Part shown: piece by piece, positions 26,423-35,301 of the stretch
Layout of the letters: every line of letters starts with the position of its first letter
Numbering within the stretch: position 1 is the stretch's first letter
Source of the DNA: Actinomyces gaoshouyii
GTDB lineage: Bacteria; Actinomycetota; Actinomycetes; Actinomycetales; Actinomycetaceae
Direction of reading: 5' to 3'
Assembly (NCBI RefSeq): GCF_002072175.1
Contig: NZ_MVIV01000003.1
Span: forward strand, 124,001-188,000
Length of the DNA: 64,000 nucleotides
Position numbers and translations under genes: made by a program
Notes under the pieces: generated by a model
What the model saw: only the letters and a program-made list of their open reading frames with translations
What the model was told of the DNA's origin: nothing
The model's database searches: none

Positions 26423-28825
26423 ATGACCGCCGCAGGCAACACCGCTCCGCACCCGCTGTCCAGCGCCTCCCAGGAGGCCGTGATCGACGCCTTCGCCTCC
26501 TTGGCCTGCGATACGGCCGATGGCGCGGCGCCCACCAGCCCAGCCGGGGAGCCGATCCGGGTCGGTGTGCTCACCTCGGGCGGCGACGCCCAGGGCATGA
26601 ACGCCGCGGTGCGGGCCGCCGTGCGCACGCTGCTGCGCCTGGGCGCCCAGCCCTTCGCCGTCATGGAGGGGTGGGCCGGGGCCGTCGCTGGGGGCGAGGG
26701 GATCCGCCCCCTGGAATGGGACTCCGTGGGCGCGATCCTCCACCGGGGCGGGACGATCATCGGCACGGCCCGCTCCGCGGAGTTCCGCGAGCGCTCCGGG
26801 CAGCTCGACGCCGCCGCCAATCTCCTGGAGCACGGCATCAACCGGCTCATCGTGATCGGCGGGGACGGCTCCCTGACCGGCACCAACGAGTTCCGGAAGA
26901 ACTGGCCGGGCCTGGTGGCCGAGCTCGTTGAGACCGGGCGCATCACCGCCCGGACGGCCCAGGCGCATCCGGCGCTCATGGTGGCGGGGATCGTCGGCTC
27001 GATCGACAACGACCTCGTCGGCGCGGACATGACGATCGGCACCGATTCGGCCCTGCACCGCATCCTGGAAGCCATCGACGACATCTCCTCCACCGCTGCC
27101 TCCCACCAGCGCACCTTCGTGGTGGAGGTCATGGGCCGCCACTGCGGCTACCTGGCGCTCATGGCGGCGGTGGCCGGCGGCTGCGACTACGTGCTCGTGC
27201 CCGAGATCCCGCCGGCCGAGGGCTGGGAGGAGGACATGTGCGCCAAGCTCGCCAAGGGCCGGCGGGCCGGGCGGCGCGAGTCCATGGTCATCATCGCCGA
27301 GGGGGCCACTGACCGCTCCGGCAATCGGATCACGGCCGACGACGTCAAGCGGGTCCTGTCCGAGCGCCTCGGCGAGGACGCCCGGGTGACGATCCTCGGG
27401 CACGTCCAGCGAGGCGGCAAGCCCAGCGCCTACGACCGCTGGATGTCCACCCTGCTGGGATGCCAGGCGGCGCGCGAGGTCCTTCAGGCCTGCCCGGAGA
27501 CGGTACCGGTGATCGTCGTCGAGCGGCACAACCGCATCCGCTCGGTGCCGATGATGGAGCAGGTCGAGGCCACGCGCGCGGTCAAGGACCTGGTAGCGGC
27601 CGGGGACTGGGAGGGCGCCGTGGCCGCCCGGGGGCGCAGTTTCGGCGAGATGCTGCGGATCTTCGAGACCATGTCCACTCCCCCCGAGCCCACCGCCGCC
27701 GGGGCCGCCCCCAGCAGGAGGGTGGCCATCATCCATGCCGGCGGGCTCGCTCCGGGAATGAACACGGCGGCCCGCGCCGCAGTCCGCCTCGGCCTGGACC
27801 ACGGCTTCACCATGCTGGGCGTGACGGGTGGTTTCCCGGGCCTTCTCGACGGCGAGGTGCGCGAGCTCAGCTGGGACGGCGTCGAGGGCTGGGTCGGCGA
27901 CGGCGGGGCCGAGCTCGGCACGCGCCGGGAGGTCCCCGAGGTCGAGCAGCTCTACGCCCTGGGCCGGGCCATCGAGAAGCATGAGATCGACGCCCTGCTC
28001 GTCATCGGCGGCTACAACGCCTACCTGGCCGCGCACCGCCTGGTCACGGAGAAGGGCCGCTACCCCGCGTTCCAGATCCCCATCCTGTGCGTCCCGGCGT
28101 CGATCGACAACAACCTGCCCGGCTCCGAGCTGTCGATCGGCACGGACACGGCGCTCAACGCGACGATCAGCGCCCTGGACTCGATCAAGCAATCGGCGGC
28201 GGCCTCGCACCGCTGCTTCGTGGCGGAGGTGATGGGCCGCAAGTGCGGATACCTGTCCTTCATGAGCGGCCTGGCCACGGGCGCCGAGGGCGTCTACCTC
28301 CACGAGGGCGGCATCGGGCTGGCGCGCCTGGCGGAGGACTCCAGGCGGATGGTGGAGGCCTTCAAGAACGGTCGGAAGCTCCACCTGCTCATCCGCAATG
28401 AGCGGGCCAGCGAGTACTACACCACGGATGTGCTGGCCAAGATCTTCGCCGCCGAGGGCGTGGGCCTGTACGACGTGCGCGAGGCCGTCATCGGGCACCT
28501 CCAGCAGGGCGGTGACCCCACGGCCTTCGACCGCCTCATGGCCACCAAGCTCGTCGCGCATGCCCTGGACCTGCTCGCCGACCAGCTCGTGAAGGGCACG
28601 GACCACTCCAGTTACGTGGGCCTGACCGGTGGGCGCATCACCCACCACCGCCTGGAGCGCATGGAGGATGACCTGGACATGGCCAACCGCCGTCCCCGCC
28701 ATCAGTGGTGGCTGGGGATGCGCCCGGCCCTGGACCTGGTCTCCTCGGACCTCGGCCCGCTGTCCATGGCCGATGTCCCCGACTTCGGCGAGGCCGTGGA
28801 CGCCGCGGCCACCGCCGAGGACTGA
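26423..28825 (+). CDS. pfkA: two-domain (eukaryotic-like) 6-phosphofructokinase
   Basis: This enzyme phosphorylates fructose-6-phosphate, the committing step of glycolysis. Most bacterial PFKs have about 320-360 residues; this one has 800 and is a tandem duplication. The N-half (about 45-395) is catalytic: LTSGGDAQGMNAAVRA, GGDGSLTG with Asp148 and the Gly typical of ATP-users, VGSIDNDLVGADMTIGTDSAL with catalytic Asp195, and SHQRTFVVEVMGRHCGYLAL, a stretch strikingly like animal PFK. The C-half (about 405-800) keeps the fold but has GGYNAYLAA in place of GGDG and SIDNNLPG in place of SIDND, so it is likely regulatory, as in animals. The start was chosen for GAGAGGGAG before ATG. Confidence 0.93.
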   Translation: MTAAGNTAPHPLSSASQEAVIDAFASLACDTADGAAPTSPAGEPIRVGVLTSGGDAQGMNAAVRAAVRTLLRLGAQPFAVMEGWAGAVAGGEGIRPLEWDSVGAILHRGGTIIGTARSAEFRERSGQLDAAANLLEHGINRLIVIGGDGSLTGTNEFRKNWPGLVAELVETGRITARTAQAHPALMVAGIVGSIDNDLVGADMTIGTDSALHRILEAIDDISSTAASHQRTFVVEVMGRHCGYLALMAAVAGGCDYVLVPEIPPAEGWEEDMCAKLAKGRRAGRRESMVIIAEGATDRSGNRITADDVKRVLSERLGEDARVTILGHVQRGGKPSAYDRWMSTLLGCQAAREVLQACPETVPVIVVERHNRIRSVPMMEQVEATRAVKDLVAAGDWEGAVAARGRSFGEMLRIFETMSTPPEPTAAGAAPSRRVAIIHAGGLAPGMNTAARAAVRLGLDHGFTMLGVTGGFPGLLDGEVRELSWDGVEGWVGDGGAELGTRREVPEVEQLYALGRAIEKHEIDALLVIGGYNAYLAAHRLVTEKGRYPAFQIPILCVPASIDNNLPGSELSIGTDTALNATISALDSIKQSAAASHRCFVAEVMGRKCGYLSFMSGLATGAEGVYLHEGGIGLARLAEDSRRMVEAFKNGRKLHLLIRNERASEYYTTDVLAKIFAAEGVGLYDVREAVIGHLQQGGDPTAFDRLMATKLVAHALDLLADQLVKGTDHSSYVGLTGGRITHHRLERMEDDLDMANRRPRHQWWLGMRPALDLVSSDLGPLSMADVPDFGEAVDAAATAED

Positions 28826-28887
28826 GGGCCGGGCCGTTCCTCCGCGGTATCTGCGGGCCGAGCCCTCGCTTCGCGGGGCGGATCTCC

Positions 28888-30744
28888 TCAGCGACCGGTG
28901 CGGCGCAGGATGAGGGAGTCCCATGCCTCCAGGCGGTCGGGAGCTCCCCGGCCCAGGACGCCGGCCTGATCCGCGGGCAGGGAGGCGAAGAGCACGCGCT
29001 CGGCGTCGGCCCACTCGCCCAGGTCGAGGCCCTCCGCCGCGAGCCGCGCCCGCAGGGCGCCCCCCTCGGTCAGGTCCAGAGGTGTGCGCCCGTAGGCGGC
29101 CAGGAGGAGGAGCTGACGCGCGGCGCCGTCGACGCCCTTCCACGAGCGCAGAATGATCCAGGTGTCGGGGCTGGTGGCGTCGAGGAGCCGGAAGGTGCCC
29201 AGCGCCATCGCGGGCTCGGCGTGCCGCAGGGAGATGAGCGCCCGGTGGTGCTCGAAGACACTGCCGGGGACCCCTACCTGGCTGGCGGCGTTGACCTCGT
29301 CGGCATTGGGGGCGATGGGGATCCATGGCGTCCCCGTGGTGAATCCAGCGCCGGGGCGCGGCTCCCACTGCACGGGTGTGCGGGCGTTGTCGCGGGAGTT
29401 CGTGCGCAGGCTGTTGACGACGGCGCCGGGGTCGTCCCCCGCGGCGACGCGCTCCCGGTAGTGGTTGAGGGACTCCAGGTCGCGGAAGGAGGAGATGTCC
29501 GGGAAGACGGTGTTCGTCATGCCCAGCTCCTCGCCCTGGTAGATGTAGGGCGTGCCGCGGTGCATGTGCAGGATGGAGGCCAGGGTCTTGGCGCTCATCG
29601 CCCGAAGATGATGATGGTTGTCCCCGAAGCGGGAGACGGCGCGGGGCTGGTCGTGATTATCCCAATAGTTCGAGTTCCAACCGCGCTCCGTCAGCGAGCC
29701 ATCCGGGTCGGCCTGCGGGGCGAGGGCGTCCTGCCAGGAGGCGAGGTTGGCCTTGAGCGCCACATGGTCCACGGGGATCGGGTCGAACTTCCCGCCGGGG
29801 CCGTCGGCGAGCCCCACGTGCTCGAACTGGAACACCATATCGAGCTCGCCCCGATCGGGGCCCGTGTACAGGGGCCCGTCGGACGGGCGCACCCCGGGGG
29901 TCTCCCCCACGGTGATGATGCGGCCGGGGCGCGGGGCGAGGACCTCGCGGTTCATCTCGGCGAGGAACTCGTGGATCCTCGGTCCGTTGGCGACGGCGTG
30001 GAATCCGTCCCCGAACAGGTCGCCCGGCCCCTGGGCCCCATCGGCCAGCGGGTAGGTCTTGGAGATGAGGTTGATGACGTCCATGCGGAAGCCGTCGACA
30101 CCGCGGTCGAGCCACCAGGTCATCATGTCGTGGACGGCGCGGCGCACCTCGGGGTTCTCCCAGTTGAGGTCCGGCTGCTTGCGTGAGAACAGGTGCAGGT
30201 AGAACTCACCCGTCTCCTCATCCCACTCCCAGGCGGGCCCTGAGAAGAAGGATCCCCAGTTGGTGGGCTCGGTGCCGGGCCGGCCGGGATCCAGCCCCGG
30301 CACCTGGCGGGGCGGCCGCCAGATGTACCAGTCGCGCTTGGCTGAGCCGACTGCGCTGCGGGAGTCGACGAACCAGGGGTGCTCGTCGCTCGTGTGGTTG
30401 ACGACGAGGTCCATGACGAGCCTCATCCCGCGGGAGTGCAGGCCGGCGATGAGCGCGTCGAGGTCGGCCAGCGCGCCGAAGGCCGGGTCGATGTCATAGT
30501 AGTCGGAGATGTCGTAGCCGTTGTCATCCTGCGGGGAGCGGTAGACGGGGCTGAGCCAGACGACGTCGACGCCCAGGGCGTCGAGGTAGTCCAGGCGCTC
30601 GGTGATTCCGGGGATGTCCCCGACGCCGTCGCCATTGGTGTCCTGGAAGGAGCGGGGGTAGACCTGGTAGACGACGGCGTGGCGCCACCAGTCGGCGTCC
30701 ATGCCGACATGCCGTGGGGAGGTGACGATCGGGGGGAATCTCAT
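28888..30744 (-). CDS. GH13 alpha-glucosidase (oligo-1,6-glucosidase / GH13_31-like)
   Basis: The 618-residue enzyme hydrolyses alpha-glucosidic bonds of short oligosaccharides such as isomaltose or sucrose-like sugars. It begins WWRHAVVYQVYPRSFQDTNGDGVGD, typical of the oligo-1,6-glucosidase clade. Catalytic residues are Asp222 (GFRMDVINLI), Glu281 (VGETPG) and Asp365 (WDNHDQPRAVSRFGD), with MDLVVNHTSDEHPWF as conserved region I. No signal peptide is visible, so it acts in the cytoplasm on imported sugar. The ATG at 30744 has no ribosome site; a second ATG fifteen codons on is possible. It converges with the PFK gene and lies 1 kb from the sugar ABC importer. Confidence 0.92.
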   Translation of the reverse strand: MRFPPIVTSPRHVGMDADWWRHAVVYQVYPRSFQDTNGDGVGDIPGITERLDYLDALGVDVVWLSPVYRSPQDDNGYDISDYYDIDPAFGALADLDALIAGLHSRGMRLVMDLVVNHTSDEHPWFVDSRSAVGSAKRDWYIWRPPRQVPGLDPGRPGTEPTNWGSFFSGPAWEWDEETGEFYLHLFSRKQPDLNWENPEVRRAVHDMMTWWLDRGVDGFRMDVINLISKTYPLADGAQGPGDLFGDGFHAVANGPRIHEFLAEMNREVLAPRPGRIITVGETPGVRPSDGPLYTGPDRGELDMVFQFEHVGLADGPGGKFDPIPVDHVALKANLASWQDALAPQADPDGSLTERGWNSNYWDNHDQPRAVSRFGDNHHHLRAMSAKTLASILHMHRGTPYIYQGEELGMTNTVFPDISSFRDLESLNHYRERVAAGDDPGAVVNSLRTNSRDNARTPVQWEPRPGAGFTTGTPWIPIAPNADEVNAASQVGVPGSVFEHHRALISLRHAEPAMALGTFRLLDATSPDTWIILRSWKGVDGAARQLLLLAAYGRTPLDLTEGGALRARLAAEGLDLGEWADAERVLFASLPADQAGVLGRGAPDRLEAWDSLILRRTGR

Positions 30745-30961
30745 GGAGGCGATTCTGCCGTGATCAGTGCCGAGGCGCAGCGTTTCGGGCAGTGGGCCGG
30801 CGTGAGCGCCGCATCGCTCCCCGCTCGCCGTCGATCGCGGGGCTGCCTGTGCTCGGGGAATCTCAACGCGGAATTCATCGCCGAGGGGCGGACGATGGTC
30901 TTCCAGACATCCTTCGCGGCTCCGCCCTCGCCCGCCCAGGTGGGACCGGGCCGCCGTTCGC

Positions 30962-30967
30962 TAGGCT
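30962..30967 (+). promoter_or_regulatory. -10 box of a leaderless acetyltransferase transcript
   Basis: TAGGCT ends seven bases before ATG 30975, and there is no ribosome-binding sequence. This spacing is the same as at 42736 and 55198 within one base. Confidence 0.55.
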
Positions 30968-30974
30968 CGGACCC

Positions 30975-31652
30975 ATGCCGGACACCCAGAGCACCGCGCC
31001 GACCGGCGCCCCCGACCGCGCCGGGACTTCCGAGCGCTTCCCCGAGGCCGCCCCCTTCCTCGCCGGGGACGACCGCTCCAACCGCGAGCGCATGATCGCC
31101 GGGGACTGGTATGTGGCCGATGATCCGGAGAACTCCCGCATCTCCGCGGCCGCGCGCCGCGCCCTCCACCTCTACGAGGAGGCCTTCAACCTCGGCGAGC
31201 CGGGGGCCGAGGAGCACCTGCGCGCGGCGATCCCGCATCTGGGCCCCGGCTGCACGCTGCGGCCGCCGGTGCGCGTGGACTACGGCGACCGGATCACGGT
31301 CGGCGAGGGAACCTTCGCGAACTACGGGCTCGTGGCCCTCGACGTCGCCGAGATCCGCATCGGCGCGCATTGCCAGATCGGTCCGGGCGTCCAGCTGCTC
31401 ACCCCGGTCCACCCCCTGGAGCCGACGGCCCGCAGGGCGGGCCTGGAGTCGGCCGACCCGATCAGCATCGGGGACAACGTGTGGCTGGGCGGCGGCGTCA
31501 TCGTCTGCCCGGGCGTGACGATCGGCGAGGGCTGCGTGGTGGGGGCGGGAGCCGTCGTCACCCGGGACCTGCCGCCCTACTCGCTGGCGGTGGGCAATCC
31601 CGCGCGCGTCATCCGCTCCCTCGACGACTCCACCTTCGCGCCGCGCCGCTGA
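30975..31652 (+). CDS. maltose/galactoside-type O-acetyltransferase
   Basis: The 225-residue protein belongs to the NodL-LacA-Maa group of hexapeptide acetyltransferases, which put acetyl groups from acetyl-CoA on sugars. After a 40-residue disordered N-terminus it has the Maa domain (MIAGDWYVADDPEN, then helices) and a left-handed beta-helix. The catalytic histidine is in TPVHPLEPTARRAG and the CoA-binding end is IGDNVWLGGGVIVCPGVTIG with VVGAGAVVTRDLPPYSLAVGNPARV. The leaderless promoter supports the ATG at 30975, although a shorter start at the MIAGDW methionine would also fit. Its neighbours suggest detoxification of excess intracellular oligosaccharide, an idea from the family rather than data. 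Confidence 0.88.
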   Translation: MPDTQSTAPTGAPDRAGTSERFPEAAPFLAGDDRSNRERMIAGDWYVADDPENSRISAAARRALHLYEEAFNLGEPGAEEHLRAAIPHLGPGCTLRPPVRVDYGDRITVGEGTFANYGLVALDVAEIRIGAHCQIGPGVQLLTPVHPLEPTARRAGLESADPISIGDNVWLGGGVIVCPGVTIGEGCVVGAGAVVTRDLPPYSLAVGNPARVIRSLDDSTFAPRR

Positions 31653-31724
31653 GGTCCCCCGCTGCGCCGCGGGCGGCGCCGTCGAGAGCCGCCGGGCCGG
31701 GCACGAGTGATGGGCCCGGGTAGC

Positions 31725-31764
31725 CGTCCGGCCCGCCTCCGCCAGCGGGCGGGCGGGCCGGACG
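31725..31764. terminator. bidirectional terminator between acetyltransferase and ABC operon
   Basis: CGTCCGGCCCGCC (31725-31737) pairs perfectly over 13 bases with GGCGGGCCGGACG (31752-31764), and TCGTTTT follows on the plus strand. It separates two convergent transcripts. Confidence 0.75.
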
Positions 31765-31787
31765 TCGTTTTGGCCGGGGTCACTCGC

Positions 31788-32663
31788 TCACTGCTTGAGG
31801 CCGCCCGCGGCCAGGCCGGCGACGATGCGACGCTGGAAGAGCAGCACCATGATGATCAGCGGGATCGTCATGATGACGCCGGCGGCCATCTGGGAGCCGA
31901 AGGGCGTGTTGAACTGCGAGTCACCGGTGAACTTGGACAGCAGCACCGTGGCGGGCTGCATGGTCGGCCTGTTGATCATCGTGACGGCCACGAGGAACTC
32001 GTTCCACGCGCCGATGAAGATGATGATCGCGGTGGTGAAGATGCCCGGGGCCGCGATCGGCAGGATGACCTTGCGGAAGGCCTGGCCAGGGGTGCAGCCG
32101 TCCACCATGGCGGACTGCTCGAGCTCCTGGGGCATCTGGCGGAAGAAGCTCGTCAGGTTCCACACCGCCAGGGGCAGTGAGAAGGAGAGGTCGGGGACGA
32201 TCATCGCCTGGTAGGTGTTGATCCAGCCCCAGTCGGTGAAATTCTTCAGCAGCGGCACCATGATCGCCACGAGGGGGAACATGGAGGTCGCCAGCACGAC
32301 GATGAGGAGCATTCCCTTGCCCCGGAAGTCCAGGCGGGCCAGGGCGTAGGAGGCGAACGTGGCCACGGCCAGTGCGACGATCGTGACGACGACGGACACG
32401 ATGAGCGAGTTGAGCAAACCCTGCCCGAAGTAGTTCCCCGAGGAGAAGACCGATTTGTAGTTCTCCAGGGAGGGGTGGGTGGGCCACCAGGAGTTGTCGA
32501 AGATCTCGGTGTCCGGGCGCAGGGAGGAGACGAGCATCCAGTAGAAGGGCGCCAGGCAGTAGATGACGATGAGGATGATGCCGAAGGTCGAGGCGATCTC
32601 CCCCCAGGAATGCTTCTTGCTCGGCCGCTCGATCGCGGGCGTCGGTGATGCTGAGGCGCTCAT
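31788..32663 (-). CDS. sugar ABC transporter permease (MalG type)
   Basis: The 291-residue protein is one of two membrane subunits of a carbohydrate importer. Six membrane segments are visible, beginning with IASTFGIILIVIYCLAPFYW near residue 25. The cytoplasmic EAA loop that touches the ATPase is present as SAMVDGCTPGQAFRKVILP, with Ala and Asp as usual. The start codon overlaps the stop of the preceding permease gene (ATGA). This is the last gene of a binding protein-permease-permease operon without an ATPase; actinobacteria typically share one ATPase (MsiK/UgpC type) encoded elsewhere. Confidence 0.93.
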   Translation of the reverse strand: MSASASPTPAIERPSKKHSWGEIASTFGIILIVIYCLAPFYWMLVSSLRPDTEIFDNSWWPTHPSLENYKSVFSSGNYFGQGLLNSLIVSVVVTIVALAVATFASYALARLDFRGKGMLLIVVLATSMFPLVAIMVPLLKNFTDWGWINTYQAMIVPDLSFSLPLAVWNLTSFFRQMPQELEQSAMVDGCTPGQAFRKVILPIAAPGIFTTAIIIFIGAWNEFLVAVTMINRPTMQPATVLLSKFTGDSQFNTPFGSQMAAGVIMTIPLIIMVLLFQRRIVAGLAAGGLKQ

Positions 32664-33682
32664 GAGTCACTCCTGTCGGCCGAGGCGGATGCGGCGCGCT
32701 TGGGCAGGAAGGCCGAAGCTGGGAGCCTTCCATCGCTCCTCTTCCTCCTGCGTCTCTTCTCCGGTCCCGTACCCAGGTCGGCGTGGGTGATCTTGGTGAA
32801 GGCAAGGGCGAAGGCGAAGACGTAGAGGAAGAGGATGAGCGCGTAGACCGCGCCCGAGCCGTAACGCAGGTTGGAGGCCTCGTCCTGGACGAGCATTGAG
32901 ATGGTCTCCACGCTCTCCTTGCGCGGCCCGATGAGGATGTAGGGCAGGTCGAACATCCTCAGGGCATCCAGCGCGCGGAAGAGGATGGCCACGGCCAGGG
33001 CGGGCTTGACCAGCGGCAGTGTGATGCGGGTGAAGCGCTGCCAGGTGGTGGCGCCGTCGATCTTGGCGGCCTCGTAGACCTCGTCGGGGATGACCTGGAG
33101 GCCGGCGAGCGTGAGCAGTCCGATGTAGGGGGCGGTCTTCCACACGTCGGTGATGATGATGGCCATCTTCGCCGTCAGGTCGCCGGACGCCCACATGATG
33201 TGATGGCCGAGGATGGCGTTGGCGACGCCGTTCTGGTTGAAGATCCAGGCCCACAGGATGGAGGACACGGCGGTCGGGATGGCCCAGGGCACGAGGATCG
33301 AGGCGCGCACGATGCCGCGCCCCCTCATGGCCCTGTGCATGATGATCGCCATGGCCACGCCCAGGAGGGTCTCCAGGACGACGGTGACGACTCCGAACAG
33401 GGTGGTGTTGTAGACCGCATTCCAGAACCGGTCCCCGGAGCCGGTGAAGATCCTGGTGTAGTTCTCGAACCCGACGAAGCGCTCGGCCTCATCGAAGAAA
33501 CCCGTCGACTTGTTCAGCTCGGGCGGGGCGAAGAAGGACTGGTACAGGGATTGGATGACGGGGATGACGATGACAACGCCCAGGATGAGGATCGTCGGGG
33601 TGATGAGGAGCCAGGCGAGGCGCGATTGCGCCCGGCTCGCCTGGGAGCGGTGCTTGAGCGCCGCCTGCATATCCGTGCTCAT
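32660..33682 (-). CDS. sugar ABC transporter permease (MalF/UgpA type)
   Basis: The 340-residue permease has about six membrane helices, the first at LLITPTILILGVVIVIPVI, and the EAA motif EAAKIDGATTWQRFTRITLP near residue 210. The C-terminal 45 residues are a basic Lys/Arg-rich tail not needed for transport. The gene lies 58 bases downstream of the binding-protein gene and overlaps the second permease gene by four bases. The substrate is not determined by sequence; genes for GH13, MalQ and an acetyltransferase around it make an alpha-glucoside likely. Confidence 0.93.
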   Translation of the reverse strand: MSTDMQAALKHRSQASRAQSRLAWLLITPTILILGVVIVIPVIQSLYQSFFAPPELNKSTGFFDEAERFVGFENYTRIFTGSGDRFWNAVYNTTLFGVVTVVLETLLGVAMAIIMHRAMRGRGIVRASILVPWAIPTAVSSILWAWIFNQNGVANAILGHHIMWASGDLTAKMAIIITDVWKTAPYIGLLTLAGLQVIPDEVYEAAKIDGATTWQRFTRITLPLVKPALAVAILFRALDALRMFDLPYILIGPRKESVETISMLVQDEASNLRYGSGAVYALILFLYVFAFALAFTKITHADLGTGPEKRRRRKRSDGRLPASAFLPKRAASASADRSDS

Positions 33683-33740
33683 AGGCTCTTCTCGTTTCCT
33701 TCTGAGGACTTTGTACGACTAGTGGATCGCCGCCGGGCGC

Positions 33741-35021
33741 TCAGGACAGGCTCTTGAGCGTCGCCTCCAGACCGGAGATCGCGGCCTGCGCGGTGGTCGC
33801 GCCCGTGATCGCCGGGTAGAAGGCGTCCTGGATCGCGGCGGTGACATCGCCGTAGTAGACGGCCTTGGGGCGGCTCCTGGCGGAGTCGAGGGACTCCCTG
33901 AGCGTCGGCAGGAAGGGGAAGGTCTCCAGCTGCGCGGGGTCCTCGTAGAGGGAGCCGACGATGGGCGCCAGCGTCTGGGTCTCCAGCGCGTAGCGCTCGG
34001 AGTCCAGGGAGGTGAACCACTGGATGAATCTCAGCGCGGTGGCCTTGTTCTTCGAGTAGGCGGAGATCGCGCAGTTGTGGCCGCCGAGGGTGGGCACGAA
34101 CTTCTTGCCGTCGATCATCGGCAGGGGCGCGACGGCGAACTTGTCCTCGCCCAGGGACTCCATGTCGTTCTTGTACTGGTAGGCCCACTGCCGGTAGAAG
34201 AGGAGCTCGCCGGACTCGAAGGCGTTGCGGCCGTCCTCCTCCTTCCACTCCAGGGACTCCTTGGGGATGTAGCGGTCGGTGAAGGCGTCCATGAGGTTCT
34301 GGAGCCCGGCGACGGCCTCGGGGGAGTTGATCGTGACCTGCCCCTGGTCGTCGTAGAAGGAGCCCCCGGCGGTGTTGATGAACTCCGATGAGCAGCAGGT
34401 CAGGCCCTCGTACTTGGCGTACTGGCCGCCGAAGCCCCCGATGGACGAGCGCCCGGGCAGCGCGCGCACGGCGTCGATCGCCTTCTTGATCCCCTCCCAG
34501 TCCTTGGGCGGCTCCTTGATCCCGGCCTCGGCGAGGAAGTCCTTGCGGTAGTACATCATCGAGGAGTCGGTGGCGAAGGGCATCGCGAAGAGCCTGTCCC
34601 GGTAGATTCCGGTGTCCCACACCGACTCGATGACATCGGGGCTGGCGAGCTGCTCCTGAGGCAGCTCAATGATCCAGCGGTGGGCGGCGAACTCGGCGAT
34701 CCACACGAGGTCCACGGAGATGACGTCGTAGGCGTCGGACTTCGTCTGGGCGTTGTTGATCATGGACTGGCGCTGCTGGTCCGCCTCGGAGGAGAGCTCG
34801 ATGAGCGTAACCTCCTCGCCCGGGTTCTCGACGTTCCACTGATCGATCCGCTTCTTGACCATCCCACCGGAGTTGTCCTTGCCCTGGACCCAGGTGATCG
34901 GCCCGGTCCCGGTGATCTCAGTGCTGGCACCTGCTCCTCCGCTGCAGGCCGCGACGGCGGCGCCGGCCGCCGCCAGGGCGGAACCCTGGATGAATCGGCG
35001 GCGGGGTAGCGAGCTCGTCAT
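33741..35021 (-). CDS. sugar ABC transporter substrate-binding lipoprotein
   Basis: The 426-residue protein begins with a twin-arginine motif (RRRFIQG) and a lipobox ending at Cys26 (AAC), so it is predicted to be a Tat-exported lipoprotein on the outer face of the membrane. The rest is a type 1 extracellular solute-binding protein (SBP_bac_1) with conserved YDVISVDLVWIAEFA, AMPFATDSSMMYYRKD and ESGELLFYRQW. The start at ATG 35021 was chosen because GGAGGAGGC lies directly upstream and the Tat motif follows. It is the first gene of the operon, preceded by two direct repeats that may bind a regulator. Confidence 0.94.
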   Translation of the reverse strand: MTSSLPRRRFIQGSALAAAGAAVAACSGGAGASTEITGTGPITWVQGKDNSGGMVKKRIDQWNVENPGEEVTLIELSSEADQQRQSMINNAQTKSDAYDVISVDLVWIAEFAAHRWIIELPQEQLASPDVIESVWDTGIYRDRLFAMPFATDSSMMYYRKDFLAEAGIKEPPKDWEGIKKAIDAVRALPGRSSIGGFGGQYAKYEGLTCCSSEFINTAGGSFYDDQGQVTINSPEAVAGLQNLMDAFTDRYIPKESLEWKEEDGRNAFESGELLFYRQWAYQYKNDMESLGEDKFAVAPLPMIDGKKFVPTLGGHNCAISAYSKNKATALRFIQWFTSLDSERYALETQTLAPIVGSLYEDPAQLETFPFLPTLRESLDSARSRPKAVYYGDVTAAIQDAFYPAITGATTAQAAISGLEATLKSLS

Positions 35022-35121
35022 ATGAGCCTCCTCCTTGAACCTCATCGGTGGCGGGCTGCGAGCGCCCGCGCATCGGCCACAGACATCGACGACTATGACC
35101 CAGGCAACAGTAGATCGGTCG

Positions 35122-35151
35122 GCAAGCGACTTCCGTCACCTTGCAAGCGAC
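35122..35151 (-). promoter_or_regulatory. candidate twin operator upstream of the sugar-binding protein gene
   Basis: GCAAGCGAC occurs at 35122-35130 and 35143-35151, exactly 21 bases (two helical turns) apart. The second overlaps the palindrome CTTGCAAG. The site is about 100 bases upstream of the start codon. Tandem same-face repeats suggest a regulator binding site, but no regulator gene adjoins. Confidence 0.4.
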
Positions 35152-35246
35152 CTGTCTGTGATCTTCAACTCAACAGACATCCGATGTTCATGCTGATGGC
35201 GGCCCCTCTCACGTGGGATGACGGCAGTTCCGACCCTCGCTCGCGG

Positions 35247-35252
35247 TAGCCT
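35247..35252 (+). promoter_or_regulatory. -10 box of the CDF transporter gene
   Basis: TAGCCT is followed after seven bases by an ATG (35260) that is in frame with the CDF gene, and after 49 bases by the better ribosome-site-linked ATG at 35302. The same promoter could drive a leaderless long form. Confidence 0.4.
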
Positions 35253-35301
35253 CGCCGTGATGCGCGCTCGGCGGCGCGCCCACTCGATCCAAGGAGGCCC
35301 C

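Noticed and set aside
26321-29368. A 1,000-codon minus-strand frame across the phosphofructokinase gene
   Set aside because: It is the shadow of the PFK gene; the product has no recognisable domain and biased composition.
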